Assembly: GCF_000721265.1 (NCBI RefSeq) | Contig: NZ_JOFZ01000009.1 | Coordinates: 206,013 to 270,012 of the forward strand | Source of the DNA: Streptomyces sp. NRRL F-5126 | Lineage (GTDB): Bacteria > Actinomycetota > Actinomycetes > Streptomycetales > Streptomycetaceae | DNA length: 64,000 nucleotides | Reading direction: 5' to 3' | Shown here: positions 7,914-15,493 of the stretch, piece after piece | Layout: every line of letters starts with the position of its first letter | Position numbering within the stretch: the first letter of the stretch is position 1 | The notes under the pieces: model-generated | Database searches by the model: none | What the model was told of the DNA's origin: nothing | What the model saw: only the letters and a program-made list of their open reading frames with translations | Made by a program: the position numbers and the translations under genes

Positions 7914-8675
7914 ATGAGGAACGTCTCCCTCGCCGACGTGGACCACGTCGACCGGGCCGTCCTGCCGATCGGCACCGACTACCCGCCGGGCCACCTGCTC
8001 GACTGGCACGCGCACCGGCGTGCGCAGTTCCTCTACGGCGCCACGGGCGTGATGGTCGTGGAGACCGCCGGGGGCGCCTGGACCGTGCCGCCGGAGCGTG
8101 CCGTGCTGATCCCGGCGGCCGTACGGCACCGCGTCCGCATGCTGGGGGTGTCCACGCGGAGCCTGTACGTGGAGCCGGGCGCCGTGCCCTGGTGGCCCGC
8201 CGGCTGCACGGTCGTGGACGTTCCGCCGCTGCTGCGCGAACTGCTGTCCGCCGCCGCCGGGTTCGAGGCCGACTACAGCCTGTCGGGGCGCGAGGGCGCC
8301 ATCGCCGCGCTCCTCCTGCACGAGATCGCCGAACTCGCCCCGCTGCCGTTCCACGTCGGCATCCCCGCCTCCGGCGACCTCGCCGCGCTCTGCCGCGCCT
8401 ACCTCGCCGCCCCTGACGCGGGCGTGGCCAACGCCGACTGGGCCGCGCGTGCGGCCATGAGCGAGCGTGCCTTCACCCGGCGCTTCCGCGCGGAGACCGG
8501 TGAGAGCCCCGCCGTCTGGCGGGCACGCGCCCGCCTGCTGGCGGCCGTCCCGCTGCTGCGCGCCGCGACCGTCACCGAGGTCGCGGGGCGCATCGGCTAC
8601 GCGTCCCCGGCAGCGTTCACCGCCGCGTTCACGCGCGCCTTCGGCCTGCCGCCTTCGCGCTTCACGTCCGGCTGA
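7914..8675 (+). CDS. AraC family transcriptional regulator
   Basis: 253 aa. The N-terminal cupin-like sensor begins with DYPPGHLLDWHAHRRAQFLY, and the two HTH motifs of an AraC/XylS domain are in the last ~95 residues (WAARAAMSERAFTRRFRAET; VTEVAGRIGYASPAAFTAAF). It is transcribed away from the TSUP transporter gene (85-nt gap), the usual layout for a regulator and its target. Its 3' end overlaps the convergent MarR gene by 79 bp. Confidence 0.92.
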   Translation: MRNVSLADVDHVDRAVLPIGTDYPPGHLLDWHAHRRAQFLYGATGVMVVETAGGAWTVPPERAVLIPAAVRHRVRMLGVSTRSLYVEPGAVPWWPAGCTVVDVPPLLRELLSAAAGFEADYSLSGREGAIAALLLHEIAELAPLPFHVGIPASGDLAALCRAYLAAPDAGVANADWAARAAMSERAFTRRFRAETGESPAVWRARARLLAAVPLLRAATVTEVAGRIGYASPAAFTAAFTRAFGLPPSRFTSG

Positions 8676-9172
8676 GCGTCGGGCGTACCTGCGGCGCACG
8701 GCTCGCCCGGCCGGACGACGCGCTCCAGCAGGGCGACGAGCCGGGCGCGTTCCGCCGGGGTGAGGTCCGACGTCAGCTCGTCGTCGGCGCGGTAGCCGAG
8801 CTCATCGGCGACGGCAAGACGGCGTCGGCCGGCGGGCGAGATCGTGACGGCGTTCTTGCGCCGGTCGCGTGCGTCGGGCGCCCGGGCCAGCAGACCGTCC
8901 GCCTGCAGCTCGCCGAGGACGGTCACCATGTGCTTGGGGTCGATGCCGAGCCCGCGGGCCAGCGCCGCCTGGGAGACCGGACCGGACTCCGCGACGGCCG
9001 AAAGCACCGCATACTGCACCATGCGCAGGCCCGCCTCGGCGAGCGCCGCGGCGACCAGCCGGTGGCCGCGCGCGGCGGCACCTCCGAGCAGCCGGCTGGG
9101 AAGGGCGCGGATCCGCGCGGGGACCACGGGGGCCACGGGGTCCGCCGGGGCCGTGGGCGTCGTCTTGGCCAT
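8597..9172 (-). CDS. MarR family transcriptional regulator
   Basis: 191 aa. A winged HTH of MarR type (GPVSQAALARGLGIDPKHMV, LLARAPDARDRRKNAVTISP) lies at about residues 60-130; both tails are Pro/Ala-rich. It is divergent from the quinone-oxidoreductase-like gene at 9277, and a clean inverted repeat lies between the starts. Its 3' end overlaps the AraC gene tail by 79 bp. Probably represses itself and the oxidoreductase. Confidence 0.92.
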   Translation of the reverse strand: MAKTTPTAPADPVAPVVPARIRALPSRLLGGAAARGHRLVAAALAEAGLRMVQYAVLSAVAESGPVSQAALARGLGIDPKHMVTVLGELQADGLLARAPDARDRRKNAVTISPAGRRRLAVADELGYRADDELTSDLTPAERARLVALLERVVRPGEPCAAGTPDAQPDVKREGGRPKARVNAAVNAAGDA

Positions 9173-9194
9173 GGGCGGCAGCGTACGGAAAAAC

Positions 9195-9211
9195 CGTTGG
9201 GCTCACCAACG
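9195..9211. promoter_or_regulatory. Putative MarR operator
   Basis: CGTTGG and CCAACG are separated by 5 nt (GCTCA) in the divergent gap between the MarR and oxidoreductase genes. Its location 23 nt from the MarR start fits autorepression. Confidence 0.7.
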
Positions 9212-9276
9212 ATTACGCCCTACCGTGAGGCCCCGAGTTCCACCCGTCACACCCGTCCCCCACACAGGAGGTGTTC

Positions 9277-10206
9277 GTGCGGCGCGTCCGCCATCACGAG
9301 TACGGCGGCCCCGAGGTACTGCGCCTCGAAGAGGCCGAGACCCCCGAGCCCGCGGACGGGGAGCTGCTCGTACGCACCGAGGCCATCGGCGTCACCCTTC
9401 CCGTGGTGCGCGCGGTGCGCGAGGGGCGGGGGCCGCTGCCCGGCGTGCTGGGCGGCGAGATCGCCGGCACCGTCGTCGCCGTCGGCGCGGGCGTGCGGGG
9501 ATTCGGCCCCGGCGACCGCGTCACGTCCCTCACGTTCAGCGGGTCCTACGCCGAACTGGCTCTGGCGCCCGCCGCCATGGCGAGCCGCGTCCCGGACGGG
9601 GCGAGCGCCGAGCAGGCCGTCGCGCTCGTACGCGGCGGCCACGTCGCGCTGGCCGCGCTGGCCACCGCCGAACCCGGGCCCGGGGCGTCGGTCCTCGTCA
9701 CGGGCGCCGCGAGCGGCGTGGGCCATCTCGCCATCCAGCTGGCACGACTGCGCGGCGCGCGGCGGGTGGTCGCGGCCGTGGGCTCCCGGGCCAAGGAGGA
9801 CTTCCTGCGCGGCCTCGGCGCCGACGAGGTCGTGACGTACGACAGCGACGACTGGGGCGAGCCGGCCGACATCGTCCTGGACGGCGTCGGCGGCGAGGTA
9901 CTCCCACGTGCCCTGAGGGCACTGGCACCCGGCGGCCGCCTCGTCTTCTTCGGCTCGGGCGGCGGCACCGTCCCCGCCTTCGAGCTGCTGGCGGGCGGGA
10001 AGACGATCACGGGCCTCACGATGCGCAGGTTCTCCACGGCGCGGCGCGAGCTGTACGAGCGCCACGGCAAGCAGCTGTGGGACCTGGCGCTCTCCGGCCG
10101 CCTGAGCGCCGCCGTCCACGCCCGCATCCCCCTGGCCGAGGCGGCCAGGGCGCACGAGATCATCGAGGCCCGCACAAACCTGGGCAAGGTGGTCCTGCTG
10201 CCCTGA
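9277..10206 (+). CDS. Zinc-independent NADPH:quinone oxidoreductase-like protein
   Basis: 309 aa. The GTG at 9277 sits 5 nt after AGGAGG; the in-frame GTG at 9271 overlaps that site. It is a medium-chain dehydrogenase/reductase with a GroES-like N-terminus (GELLVRTEAIGVTLPVVRAV, GVLGGEIAG) and a Rossmann motif VLVTGAASGVGHLAIQLARL near residue 140. It lacks the Cys ligands of zinc alcohol dehydrogenases, matching the quinone reductase branch. Likely NADPH-dependent reduction of quinones or enones, repressed by the divergent MarR protein. Confidence 0.9.
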   Translation: MRRVRHHEYGGPEVLRLEEAETPEPADGELLVRTEAIGVTLPVVRAVREGRGPLPGVLGGEIAGTVVAVGAGVRGFGPGDRVTSLTFSGSYAELALAPAAMASRVPDGASAEQAVALVRGGHVALAALATAEPGPGASVLVTGAASGVGHLAIQLARLRGARRVVAAVGSRAKEDFLRGLGADEVVTYDSDDWGEPADIVLDGVGGEVLPRALRALAPGGRLVFFGSGGGTVPAFELLAGGKTITGLTMRRFSTARRELYERHGKQLWDLALSGRLSAAVHARIPLAEAARAHEIIEARTNLGKVVLLP

Positions 10207-10222
10207 AGGGGCGGCAATTTTC

Positions 10223-10238
10223 TGGACTTGCCAGTCCA
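10223..10238. promoter_or_regulatory. Putative TetR operator upstream of SDR gene
   Basis: TGGACT and AGTCCA flank a 4-nt spacer (TGCC), a perfect inverted repeat of the form bound by many TetR/AcrR regulators. It lies 70 nt upstream of the SDR start, and a TetR gene follows the SDR gene. Confidence 0.7.
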
Positions 10239-10307
10239 ATTTCTCCGTCGCACAGTGGCTCCTGGCCCTGCCACACCGGGGCACAGACCTGAGAAACGGA
10301 GTGGACC

Positions 10308-11072
10308 GTGTCGATGCGACTCATGGGCAAGACCGCGCTGGTGACCGGCGCGACAAGCAACATCGGGCGAGCGATCGCGGAGGCGTTCGCCGCCGAAGGC
10401 GCGCATGTGGCCGTCTCCGGCCGCAGCAGCGAGCGCGGCGCGGAGGTCGTCGAGGGGATCCGCGCACGCGGCGGCCGTGCCGACTTCGTGCGGGCCGACC
10501 TGGACGGCAGCGCCGCCGCCTCCCAGGCACTGGCCAAAGAGGCGGAGCAGGCTCTCGGCGGCCGTATCGACGTCCTCGTCAACAACGCGGGCATCTACCC
10601 GGGCGACACCACCCCGGCCACCGACGAGGGGACCTTCGACCGGGTCTACGCCGTGAACGTGAAAGCGCCCTTCTTCCTGACGGCCGCCGTCGCCCCCGCC
10701 ATGGTGGCCGCCGGCGGCGGGGCGATCATCAACCTGGGGTCGTGGATCGCCCGCCTCGGCGTCCCTCTCGGCGCCCTCTACAGCTCGACGAAGGGCGCCG
10801 TCGAGACACTGACCCGGGCATGGGCGGCGGAGTTCGGGCCGCACGGCGTACGGGTGAACGCGATCTCCCCCGGCGTGGTGCTGGCGCCGTCGCCGGGCGA
10901 CCCCCACCCCGGCGAGGTCATGATGAAGGGCACCCCGGCAGGCCGCCTTGGCACCCCTGACGCCATCGCGAACGCCGCCGTCTACCTGGCCGGCGACGAG
11001 TCGTCGTTCGTGCACGGCATCGTGCTCGACGTCGACGGAGGCCGCACCACCGCCGCCGTCATCGCCGCCTGA
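10308..11072 (+). CDS. Short-chain dehydrogenase/reductase (SDR)
   Basis: 254 aa from GTG (VSMRLMGKTALVTG). Classical SDR: cofactor motif TGATSNIG (13-20), NNAG (92-95), catalytic Ser145 with YSSTK (Y158, K162), and the C-terminal PDAIANAAVYLAGDESSFVHGIVLDVDGG-type end typical of FabG-like enzymes. NAD(P)H-dependent oxidoreduction of an unknown carbonyl substrate. A TetR-type operator lies upstream and a TetR gene is convergent downstream, overlapping its 3' end by 91 bp. Confidence 0.92.
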   Translation: MSMRLMGKTALVTGATSNIGRAIAEAFAAEGAHVAVSGRSSERGAEVVEGIRARGGRADFVRADLDGSAAASQALAKEAEQALGGRIDVLVNNAGIYPGDTTPATDEGTFDRVYAVNVKAPFFLTAAVAPAMVAAGGGAIINLGSWIARLGVPLGALYSSTKGAVETLTRAWAAEFGPHGVRVNAISPGVVLAPSPGDPHPGEVMMKGTPAGRLGTPDAIANAAVYLAGDESSFVHGIVLDVDGGRTTAAVIAA

Positions 11073-11656
11073 CGCAGGTCCGCGATCCCCTGGTCGAGGG
11101 CAGCGCGCAGGTGGGCGGAGCGACCGGTCGACAGCAGGATCGAAACGCCGCCCTGGACCGCCGCGAGCAGCGCGGCGGCCCTCGTGTCGACGTCGATCCC
11201 GGCGGGAAGCCTGCCGGTCGCCTGCAAAGCCCTGATGCCCGCCGCCAGGCTCTCCTGCCAGCGGCGCATCAGCTCCGTCACGATCGCGCGCGTGCCGGGG
11301 GTCGAGCGCCCGATCTGCAGGAACAGCGACCCCAGCGGGCACTGGTCGCCCTGCGCCTCATAGCGTTCGACCACCACGTCCCGCCACCGCTGCCACGCTT
11401 CCCAGGAGTCCAGGCACCCGAGGTAGGGCTGCTGGTCCTCCAGCACCTGATCGGCCTCGTACTGGGCCACCGCCACGAGGAGTTCGTCCTTGCCCGACGG
11501 GAAGTAGTGGAAGAGCTGGCTCTTACTGGTGCCGGTACGCGCCATGACATCGTCGAGCGTCGCCATGGCGACACCCCGCTCCCGAAGCACCGCCGCGGCC
11601 CCCTCGACGATCCGGGCCCGCGTCGCCCTGCCCTTCGCCGTCAGCTCACCACGCAC
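10982..11656 (-). CDS. TetR/AcrR family transcriptional regulator
   Basis: 224 aa from GTG (VRGELTAKGRATRARIVEGA); the upstream extension is low-complexity and was rejected. The HTH is at ~10-55 (VAMATLDDVMARTGTSKSQL, FHYFPSGKDELL). The C-terminal domain resembles TetR_C_16/LmrA-YxaF repressors (GCLDSWEAWQRWRDVVVERY). Candidate target: the SDR gene through the TGGACT-AGTCCA site at 10223. The last 91 bp overlap the SDR coding region on the opposite strand. Confidence 0.9.
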   Translation of the reverse strand: MRGELTAKGRATRARIVEGAAAVLRERGVAMATLDDVMARTGTSKSQLFHYFPSGKDELLVAVAQYEADQVLEDQQPYLGCLDSWEAWQRWRDVVVERYEAQGDQCPLGSLFLQIGRSTPGTRAIVTELMRRWQESLAAGIRALQATGRLPAGIDVDTRAAALLAAVQGGVSILLSTGRSAHLRAALDQGIADLRQAAMTAAVVRPPSTSSTMPCTNDDSSPAR

Positions 11657-11721
11657 CCCGCGCGCCCCTCCCCGAGCGGCCCCGAGCGGCACCGACCGGC
11701 CACCGGTCCGGCCGACGCGGG

Positions 11722-12033
11722 TCACGGACGGTCGCGGTGGTCGTTGTGGCCGTTCTTGCTGTCGTTCTTCTTCTTGTCGGGAGGCGTTCTGCCGTCGAGC
11801 TCGTCCCACCACTCGTCCGACTTCGCGTCCCCGGACGTCTCGTCCCACCACCGGTCGTCACGACCGCGCGAGTTGCCGATCATGGCGGCGACCGGCGGAA
11901 TGATCATCGCGACAACGCACAGCCCGACCGCGGCGGGGATCGACCACAGGCGCACGAAGGCCCATGCCGAGATGAAGAGGACCAGACATCCACCCATCAG
12001 CATGAAGTAACGACGACGGCGTCGCGTGTACAT
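11722..12033 (-). CDS. DUF3099 domain membrane protein
   Basis: 103 aa. A basic N-terminus (MYTRRRRRYF) precedes two membrane helices (about 11-29 and 32-52), then a hydrophilic acidic/basic tail with WWDE repeats and a KKKNDSKNGHNDHRD end. The length and layout match DUF3099 of actinobacteria. Function unknown. Confidence 0.88.
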   Translation of the reverse strand: MYTRRRRRYFMLMGGCLVLFISAWAFVRLWSIPAAVGLCVVAMIIPPVAAMIGNSRGRDDRWWDETSGDAKSDEWWDELDGRTPPDKKKNDSKNGHNDHRDRP

Positions 12034-12100
12034 GCTTCAAGCGTACGACCGGCGGGCCGCCGACGCCCTGCCGCGGAAGGGAATTCCGGCGGCGCGCACT

Positions 12101-12142
12101 GGGGCCCGCCGCCGGGGAGTTGATCCCCCGGCGGCGGGCCCC
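12101..12142 (-). terminator. Strong 17-bp stem terminator
   Basis: GGGGCCCGCCGCCGGGG and CCCCGGCGGCGGGCCCC form a perfect 17-bp stem with an 8-nt loop. It follows the DUF1416 gene on the minus strand and ends the sulfurtransferase operon. There is no T-tract, as usual in Streptomyces. Confidence 0.85.
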
Positions 12143-12232
12143 TGTCATGCCCTGCGGGCGGTGCGCTCCGCCTTCGCGGAGGCGTGGCCGCCTGCGTCGG
12201 ACGCGGCCTGCGTCAGACCGACGCCGCGTGCG

Positions 12233-12520
12233 TCAGACCGCGATCGCGACCTCCGCGAGCCCGCCCGTCTGCGCGACGACCGTACGGTCCGCCGTGCCGC
12301 CCGGGATCAGGGCGCGCACCGTCCACGTGCCCTCGGCCGCGTAGAAGCGGAACTGCCCGGTCGCCGAGGTCGGGACCTCCGCGGTGAACTCACCGGTCGA
12401 GTCCAGCAGGCGCACGTACCCCGTGACGGGCTCGCCGTCACGCGTCACGAAACCCTGGATGGTCGTCTCGCCGGGCTTGATCGTCGAGGCGTCGGGGCCA
12501 CCGGCCTTCGCTCCACACAT
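12233..12520 (-). CDS. DUF1416 protein (SseC-like)
   Basis: 95 aa: MCGAKAGGPDASTIKPGETT, then a beta-rich domain resembling carboxypeptidase-regulatory folds (GFVTRDGEPVTGYVRLLDST, TWTVRALIPG). It lies 49 nt downstream of the sulfurtransferase gene on the same strand. The same pair occurs in mycobacteria as cysA2-sseC1. Presumed role in sulfur metabolism is inferred from this association only. Confidence 0.9.
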   Translation of the reverse strand: MCGAKAGGPDASTIKPGETTIQGFVTRDGEPVTGYVRLLDSTGEFTAEVPTSATGQFRFYAAEGTWTVRALIPGGTADRTVVAQTGGLAEVAIAV

Positions 12521-12569
12521 GCTTCTTCGTCCTCCGGGTCGGTCGGTCGGGCGGTTGGGGAAAGGGCGG

Positions 12570-13409
12570 TTACTCGGCCGCGCCGAGCGCGATCGGCACG
12601 CCGACGAGCGAGCCGTACTCGGTCCACGAACCGTCGTAGTTCTTGACGTTCTCGACGCCGAGCAGCTCGTGCAGCACGAACCAGGTCAGCGCGGAGCGCT
12701 CACCGATGCGGCAGTAGGCGATGGTGTCCTTGGCCAGGTCGACCTGCTCGTCGGCGTAGATGCTCTTGAGCTCGTCGTCCGACTTGAACGTGCCGTCGTC
12801 GTTGGCGTTCTTCGACCACGGGATGTTGCGGGCGGACGGGACGTGGCCCGGGCGCTGCGACTGCTCCTGCGGCAGGTGGGCAGGTGCGAGCAGCTTGCCG
12901 CTGAACTCGTCGGGCGAGCGCACGTCGACCAGGTTCTGGTTGCCGATCGCGTTGACGACGTCGTCGCGGAAGGCACGGATCGACGCCTTCTGCGGCTGCG
13001 CCTTGTAGCTCGTGGCCGGGCGCTGCGGGACCTCCTGGACCAGCTCGCGCGCGTCGAGCTCCCACTTCTTGCGGCCGCCGTCGAGCAGCTTGACGCTGTC
13101 GTGGCCGTAGAGCTTGAAGTACCAGTACGCGTACGAGGCGAACCAGTTGTTGTTGCCGCCGTAGAGGATGACGGTGTCGTCGTTGGCGATGCCCTTGGCG
13201 GACAGCAGCTTCTCGAAGCCCTCCTGGTCCACGAAGTCGCGGCGCACCGGGTCCTGGAGGTCCGTCTGCCAGTCGATCCTGACGGCGTTCTTGATGTGGT
13301 TCTTGTCGTACGCCGAGGTGTCCTCGTCGACCTCGACGATGACGGTCTTGGGGTCGTCGAGGTGCGACTCGACCCAGTCGGCGTCGACCAGGACGTCGGT
13401 GCGGCTCAT
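12570..13409 (-). CDS. cysA: Thiosulfate sulfurtransferase (rhodanese)
   Basis: 279 aa with two rhodanese modules: an inactive N-terminal one (~5-125) and a catalytic one (~145-275) with Cys233 in AYCRIGERS. The loop CRIGER matches actinobacterial CysA/SseA thiosulfate:cyanide sulfurtransferases, which move sulfane sulfur from thiosulfate to an acceptor. It is followed by DUF1416 and then a strong terminator. A 30-codon Cys-containing leader ORF precedes it by 214 nt, suggesting control by cysteine supply. Confidence 0.93.
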   Translation of the reverse strand: MSRTDVLVDADWVESHLDDPKTVIVEVDEDTSAYDKNHIKNAVRIDWQTDLQDPVRRDFVDQEGFEKLLSAKGIANDDTVILYGGNNNWFASYAYWYFKLYGHDSVKLLDGGRKKWELDARELVQEVPQRPATSYKAQPQKASIRAFRDDVVNAIGNQNLVDVRSPDEFSGKLLAPAHLPQEQSQRPGHVPSARNIPWSKNANDDGTFKSDDELKSIYADEQVDLAKDTIAYCRIGERSALTWFVLHELLGVENVKNYDGSWTEYGSLVGVPIALGAAE

Positions 13410-13623
13410 GCTGATTCCCTCCGGGGCAGTGTTCGGCGAGGTGGGCGTGGGGAGTGGTGCCTCCCGTGCGGCCCGCGCGCCTGCCGGGGCAGGTGTGGCG
13501 GGACGGGGTGCGCGAGGCGCGATCGCCCTGGGTCACAGGGCTGGGGGCTGCGGTACGCACTGGTCGTGGCGGGTAGCGACGGCTTGCGGCCGCCGCCGCC
13601 CGTCCCCGGCGCGCGGGTACCGG

Positions 13624-13716
13624 CTAGGCGTCGCGACAGAGCATGGTGGCAACGCGGCACAGGTCGACTGCCCGCCGCTTCGTGAGATCCACTCGGAGAT
13701 CCACCTGTCGCTCCAT
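13624..13716 (-). CDS. Cysteine-containing leader peptide upstream of sulfurtransferase
   Basis: A 30-codon ORF begins MERQVDLRVDLTKRRAVDLC and ends CRDA, with two Cys codons late in the frame. The TKRRAVDLCRVATMLCR core matches the short putative leader peptides found before sulfur-metabolism genes in streptomycetes. It reads toward the sulfurtransferase gene and has no other product-like features. Family precedent suggests ribosome stalling or termination at Cys codons senses cysteine; that mechanism is inference here. Too short for standard gene callers. Confidence 0.75.
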   Translation of the reverse strand: MERQVDLRVDLTKRRAVDLCRVATMLCRDA

Positions 13717-14410
13717 GGGCCCGATGGTAAGGACGACCGGACGGCCATGTCACCGTTGTTCCGCATCATGAGACGAGATCGTCCGCGATGCGATCTCCGA
13801 CCGGGCCGCACCCGGGGTACGGGCGGGCCGGACGCCCCCGTCCTGCGCCCGCCCATCTGCGGACCGGACGGCCCCGTCTCACGATCCGACCGGCGGCGGG
13901 GACTCCGGCGACATCGACGAGCCGGGAAGGCCGGGTGCTGCTGAACGTGGTGGCCGCGGGCCGTCGTCGACGAGGTGCTCACCGGGCCCGTTCAGCTCAT
14001 CGTCAGCCGCGCTTGCACGTTCACCCGAGCCGACGCCGTACGCATCGCCGCTATCGTGCTCGCCGGTGTCCGCGCGGCGGGGCCCAGCGGCGGCTGGGCG
14101 TTGAATCGCGGAGCGGGCAGGAATGACGGGAATCACAGGAATGGCGGGGGCGGAAACGGGTAGCGGGACATCCGGCTTGAGCCTGCGTGCATCGACGTCG
14201 AAGGGAGTCCCGCGTGCTGTTGGCCCACCCGCCGGCGCCGGGCGACCCCGTCGGCCGGCACGCGGGCGTCGCGGCATTGAGCGCCACCAGGGCGCCGGCC
14301 GCCCGCCATCGGCTGTCCGGCGCCCGGCTCCTGGACCGCCCGGTCCCGAGCGGCAGCTGATCCGCCGGCCACCGGCCGGCCGCAATGACCCCGATGAAAC
14401 GGACACCCAC
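13717..14410. other. Long gap, probably promoter region of sulfurtransferase leader
   Basis: About 690 nt. The left end must hold the promoter for the leftward leader/sulfurtransferase transcript. A possible 48-codon plus-strand ORF starts at GTG 14214 after GGGAG, but its composition is unconvincing. No RNA gene or repeat was recognised. Confidence 0.5.
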
Positions 14411-14611
14411 GTGGACACCACCCGCCCGACCGCCGCGCCGATCTACGACCGGCTGATAGCCGAACGCGGTGACGTCGTCGCCGACGCCGCGCACGTCGCC
14501 GAGCAGGCCTCGCGCGCGGTGGCCGACACCCTCGACTTCGGTCTCCCGGACGGAGACGGACACGGAGACGGCGACGCTGACGGCGGCGACGGACAGGGCC
14601 GGGTGGCCTAG
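14411..14611 (+). CDS. Small conserved hypothetical protein
   Basis: 66 aa from GTG: VDTTRPTAAPIYDRLIAERG, an amphipathic helix (VVADAAHVAEQASRAVADTL), then a Gly/Asp-rich tail with GDGHGDGDADGGDG. I recall similar short proteins (IYERLV-ERGDV) in other streptomycetes but know no function. Its stop codon and that of the convergent lipid-binding gene share the tetranucleotide CTAG. Confidence 0.6.
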   Translation: MDTTRPTAAPIYDRLIAERGDVVADAAHVAEQASRAVADTLDFGLPDGDGHGDGDADGGDGQGRVA

Positions 14612-15360
14612 CCCTCCAGCGGGACGTTCGTGCCCGTGCCCGTGAAGCGCAGGCCGTCCTGTGCGGGCGTGACCTTCGACAGCTTCACGGCGGACGGCAG
14701 CCCGTCGATCTTCATGTCCGACTTGACCAGCTTCTTTATCTGGTCCGCGAGCCCCGGCACCGGCAGGCCCGCCACGTCGTCGAGCCGCAGCTTGAGCGTG
14801 TCGCCGCCCGACATGGTCACCGTGCCGTACGCGGTGAGGGTCTTGTTCCCGAGCACCTTGTCGACCAGGCCCGACGGGTCGTCGATGTGCATCGCCCGCA
14901 TGACCTCCGTGACCTTGCCAGACACCTTCACCTGGCCCTTCGCGGCGCGCGCCGCGCCCGCGTAGGAGACCGTGGCCCCCTTGGGGACGGCCGTCGCGAG
15001 GTCCGCGTACGAGATGCGCGCCGAGCCGTCCGCCGTGCCCGCGGTGGCCGACGAGAAGCTGCTGTCGATGCGGACGTCCTTCAGGACGGCCTTGACGTCG
15101 GTGACCCGTACCGCGTGGCCGTCCGCCGTCGCCGTGACGTGGTCGAGGCCGACGTCCACCTCGTCCAGCGACTTGGCCGCCACCTGGGTCAGGAAGGGGA
15201 AGCCCTTCACCGAAACGTCCGGCTTGCTGTCGAGCCCCTGGCTCGACTGGATGCGGTCGGCGACCTTGCCCTCGGCGTAGTGCAGCGCCAACCGGTCGGC
15301 GGCCACGAACAGGCCGCAGATGATCACGACAAAGACCAGCAGAATCCGCAGTGCGCGCAT
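14608..15360 (-). CDS. DUF2993/LmeA-like lipid-binding secreted protein
   Basis: 250 aa from ATG (MRALRILLVFVVIICGLFVA). One N-terminal membrane anchor or signal (4-21) precedes a beta-rich DUF2993 domain of the tubular lipid-binding type (ALHYAEGKVADRIQ, SVKGFPFLTQVAAKSLDEVD). Mycobacterial LmeA binds phosphatidylinositides and supports lipomannan elongation. Here the ligand is unknown; an envelope lipid role is inferred from family. Confidence 0.9.
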   Translation of the reverse strand: MRALRILLVFVVIICGLFVAADRLALHYAEGKVADRIQSSQGLDSKPDVSVKGFPFLTQVAAKSLDEVDVGLDHVTATADGHAVRVTDVKAVLKDVRIDSSFSSATAGTADGSARISYADLATAVPKGATVSYAGAARAAKGQVKVSGKVTEVMRAMHIDDPSGLVDKVLGNKTLTAYGTVTMSGGDTLKLRLDDVAGLPVPGLADQIKKLVKSDMKIDGLPSAVKLSKVTPAQDGLRFTGTGTNVPLEG

Positions 15361-15493
15361 CGCCCGGCATCCCCCACGTCGAACAGGGCCACGCCCCTGC
15401 GGCGTGGCCACCCTCCCCCCCGGTGACGGTGAGCCTAGGCCAAAGGTTCCGCCGGTCGCGGGCCCGGTCCGCCGGTCGGCGGACCGGGCGCCG

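Noticed and set aside
14214..14360. 48-codon plus-strand ORF after GGGAG
   Set aside because: No recognisable family and composition typical of random GC-rich frames; kept only as a remark in the gap entry.
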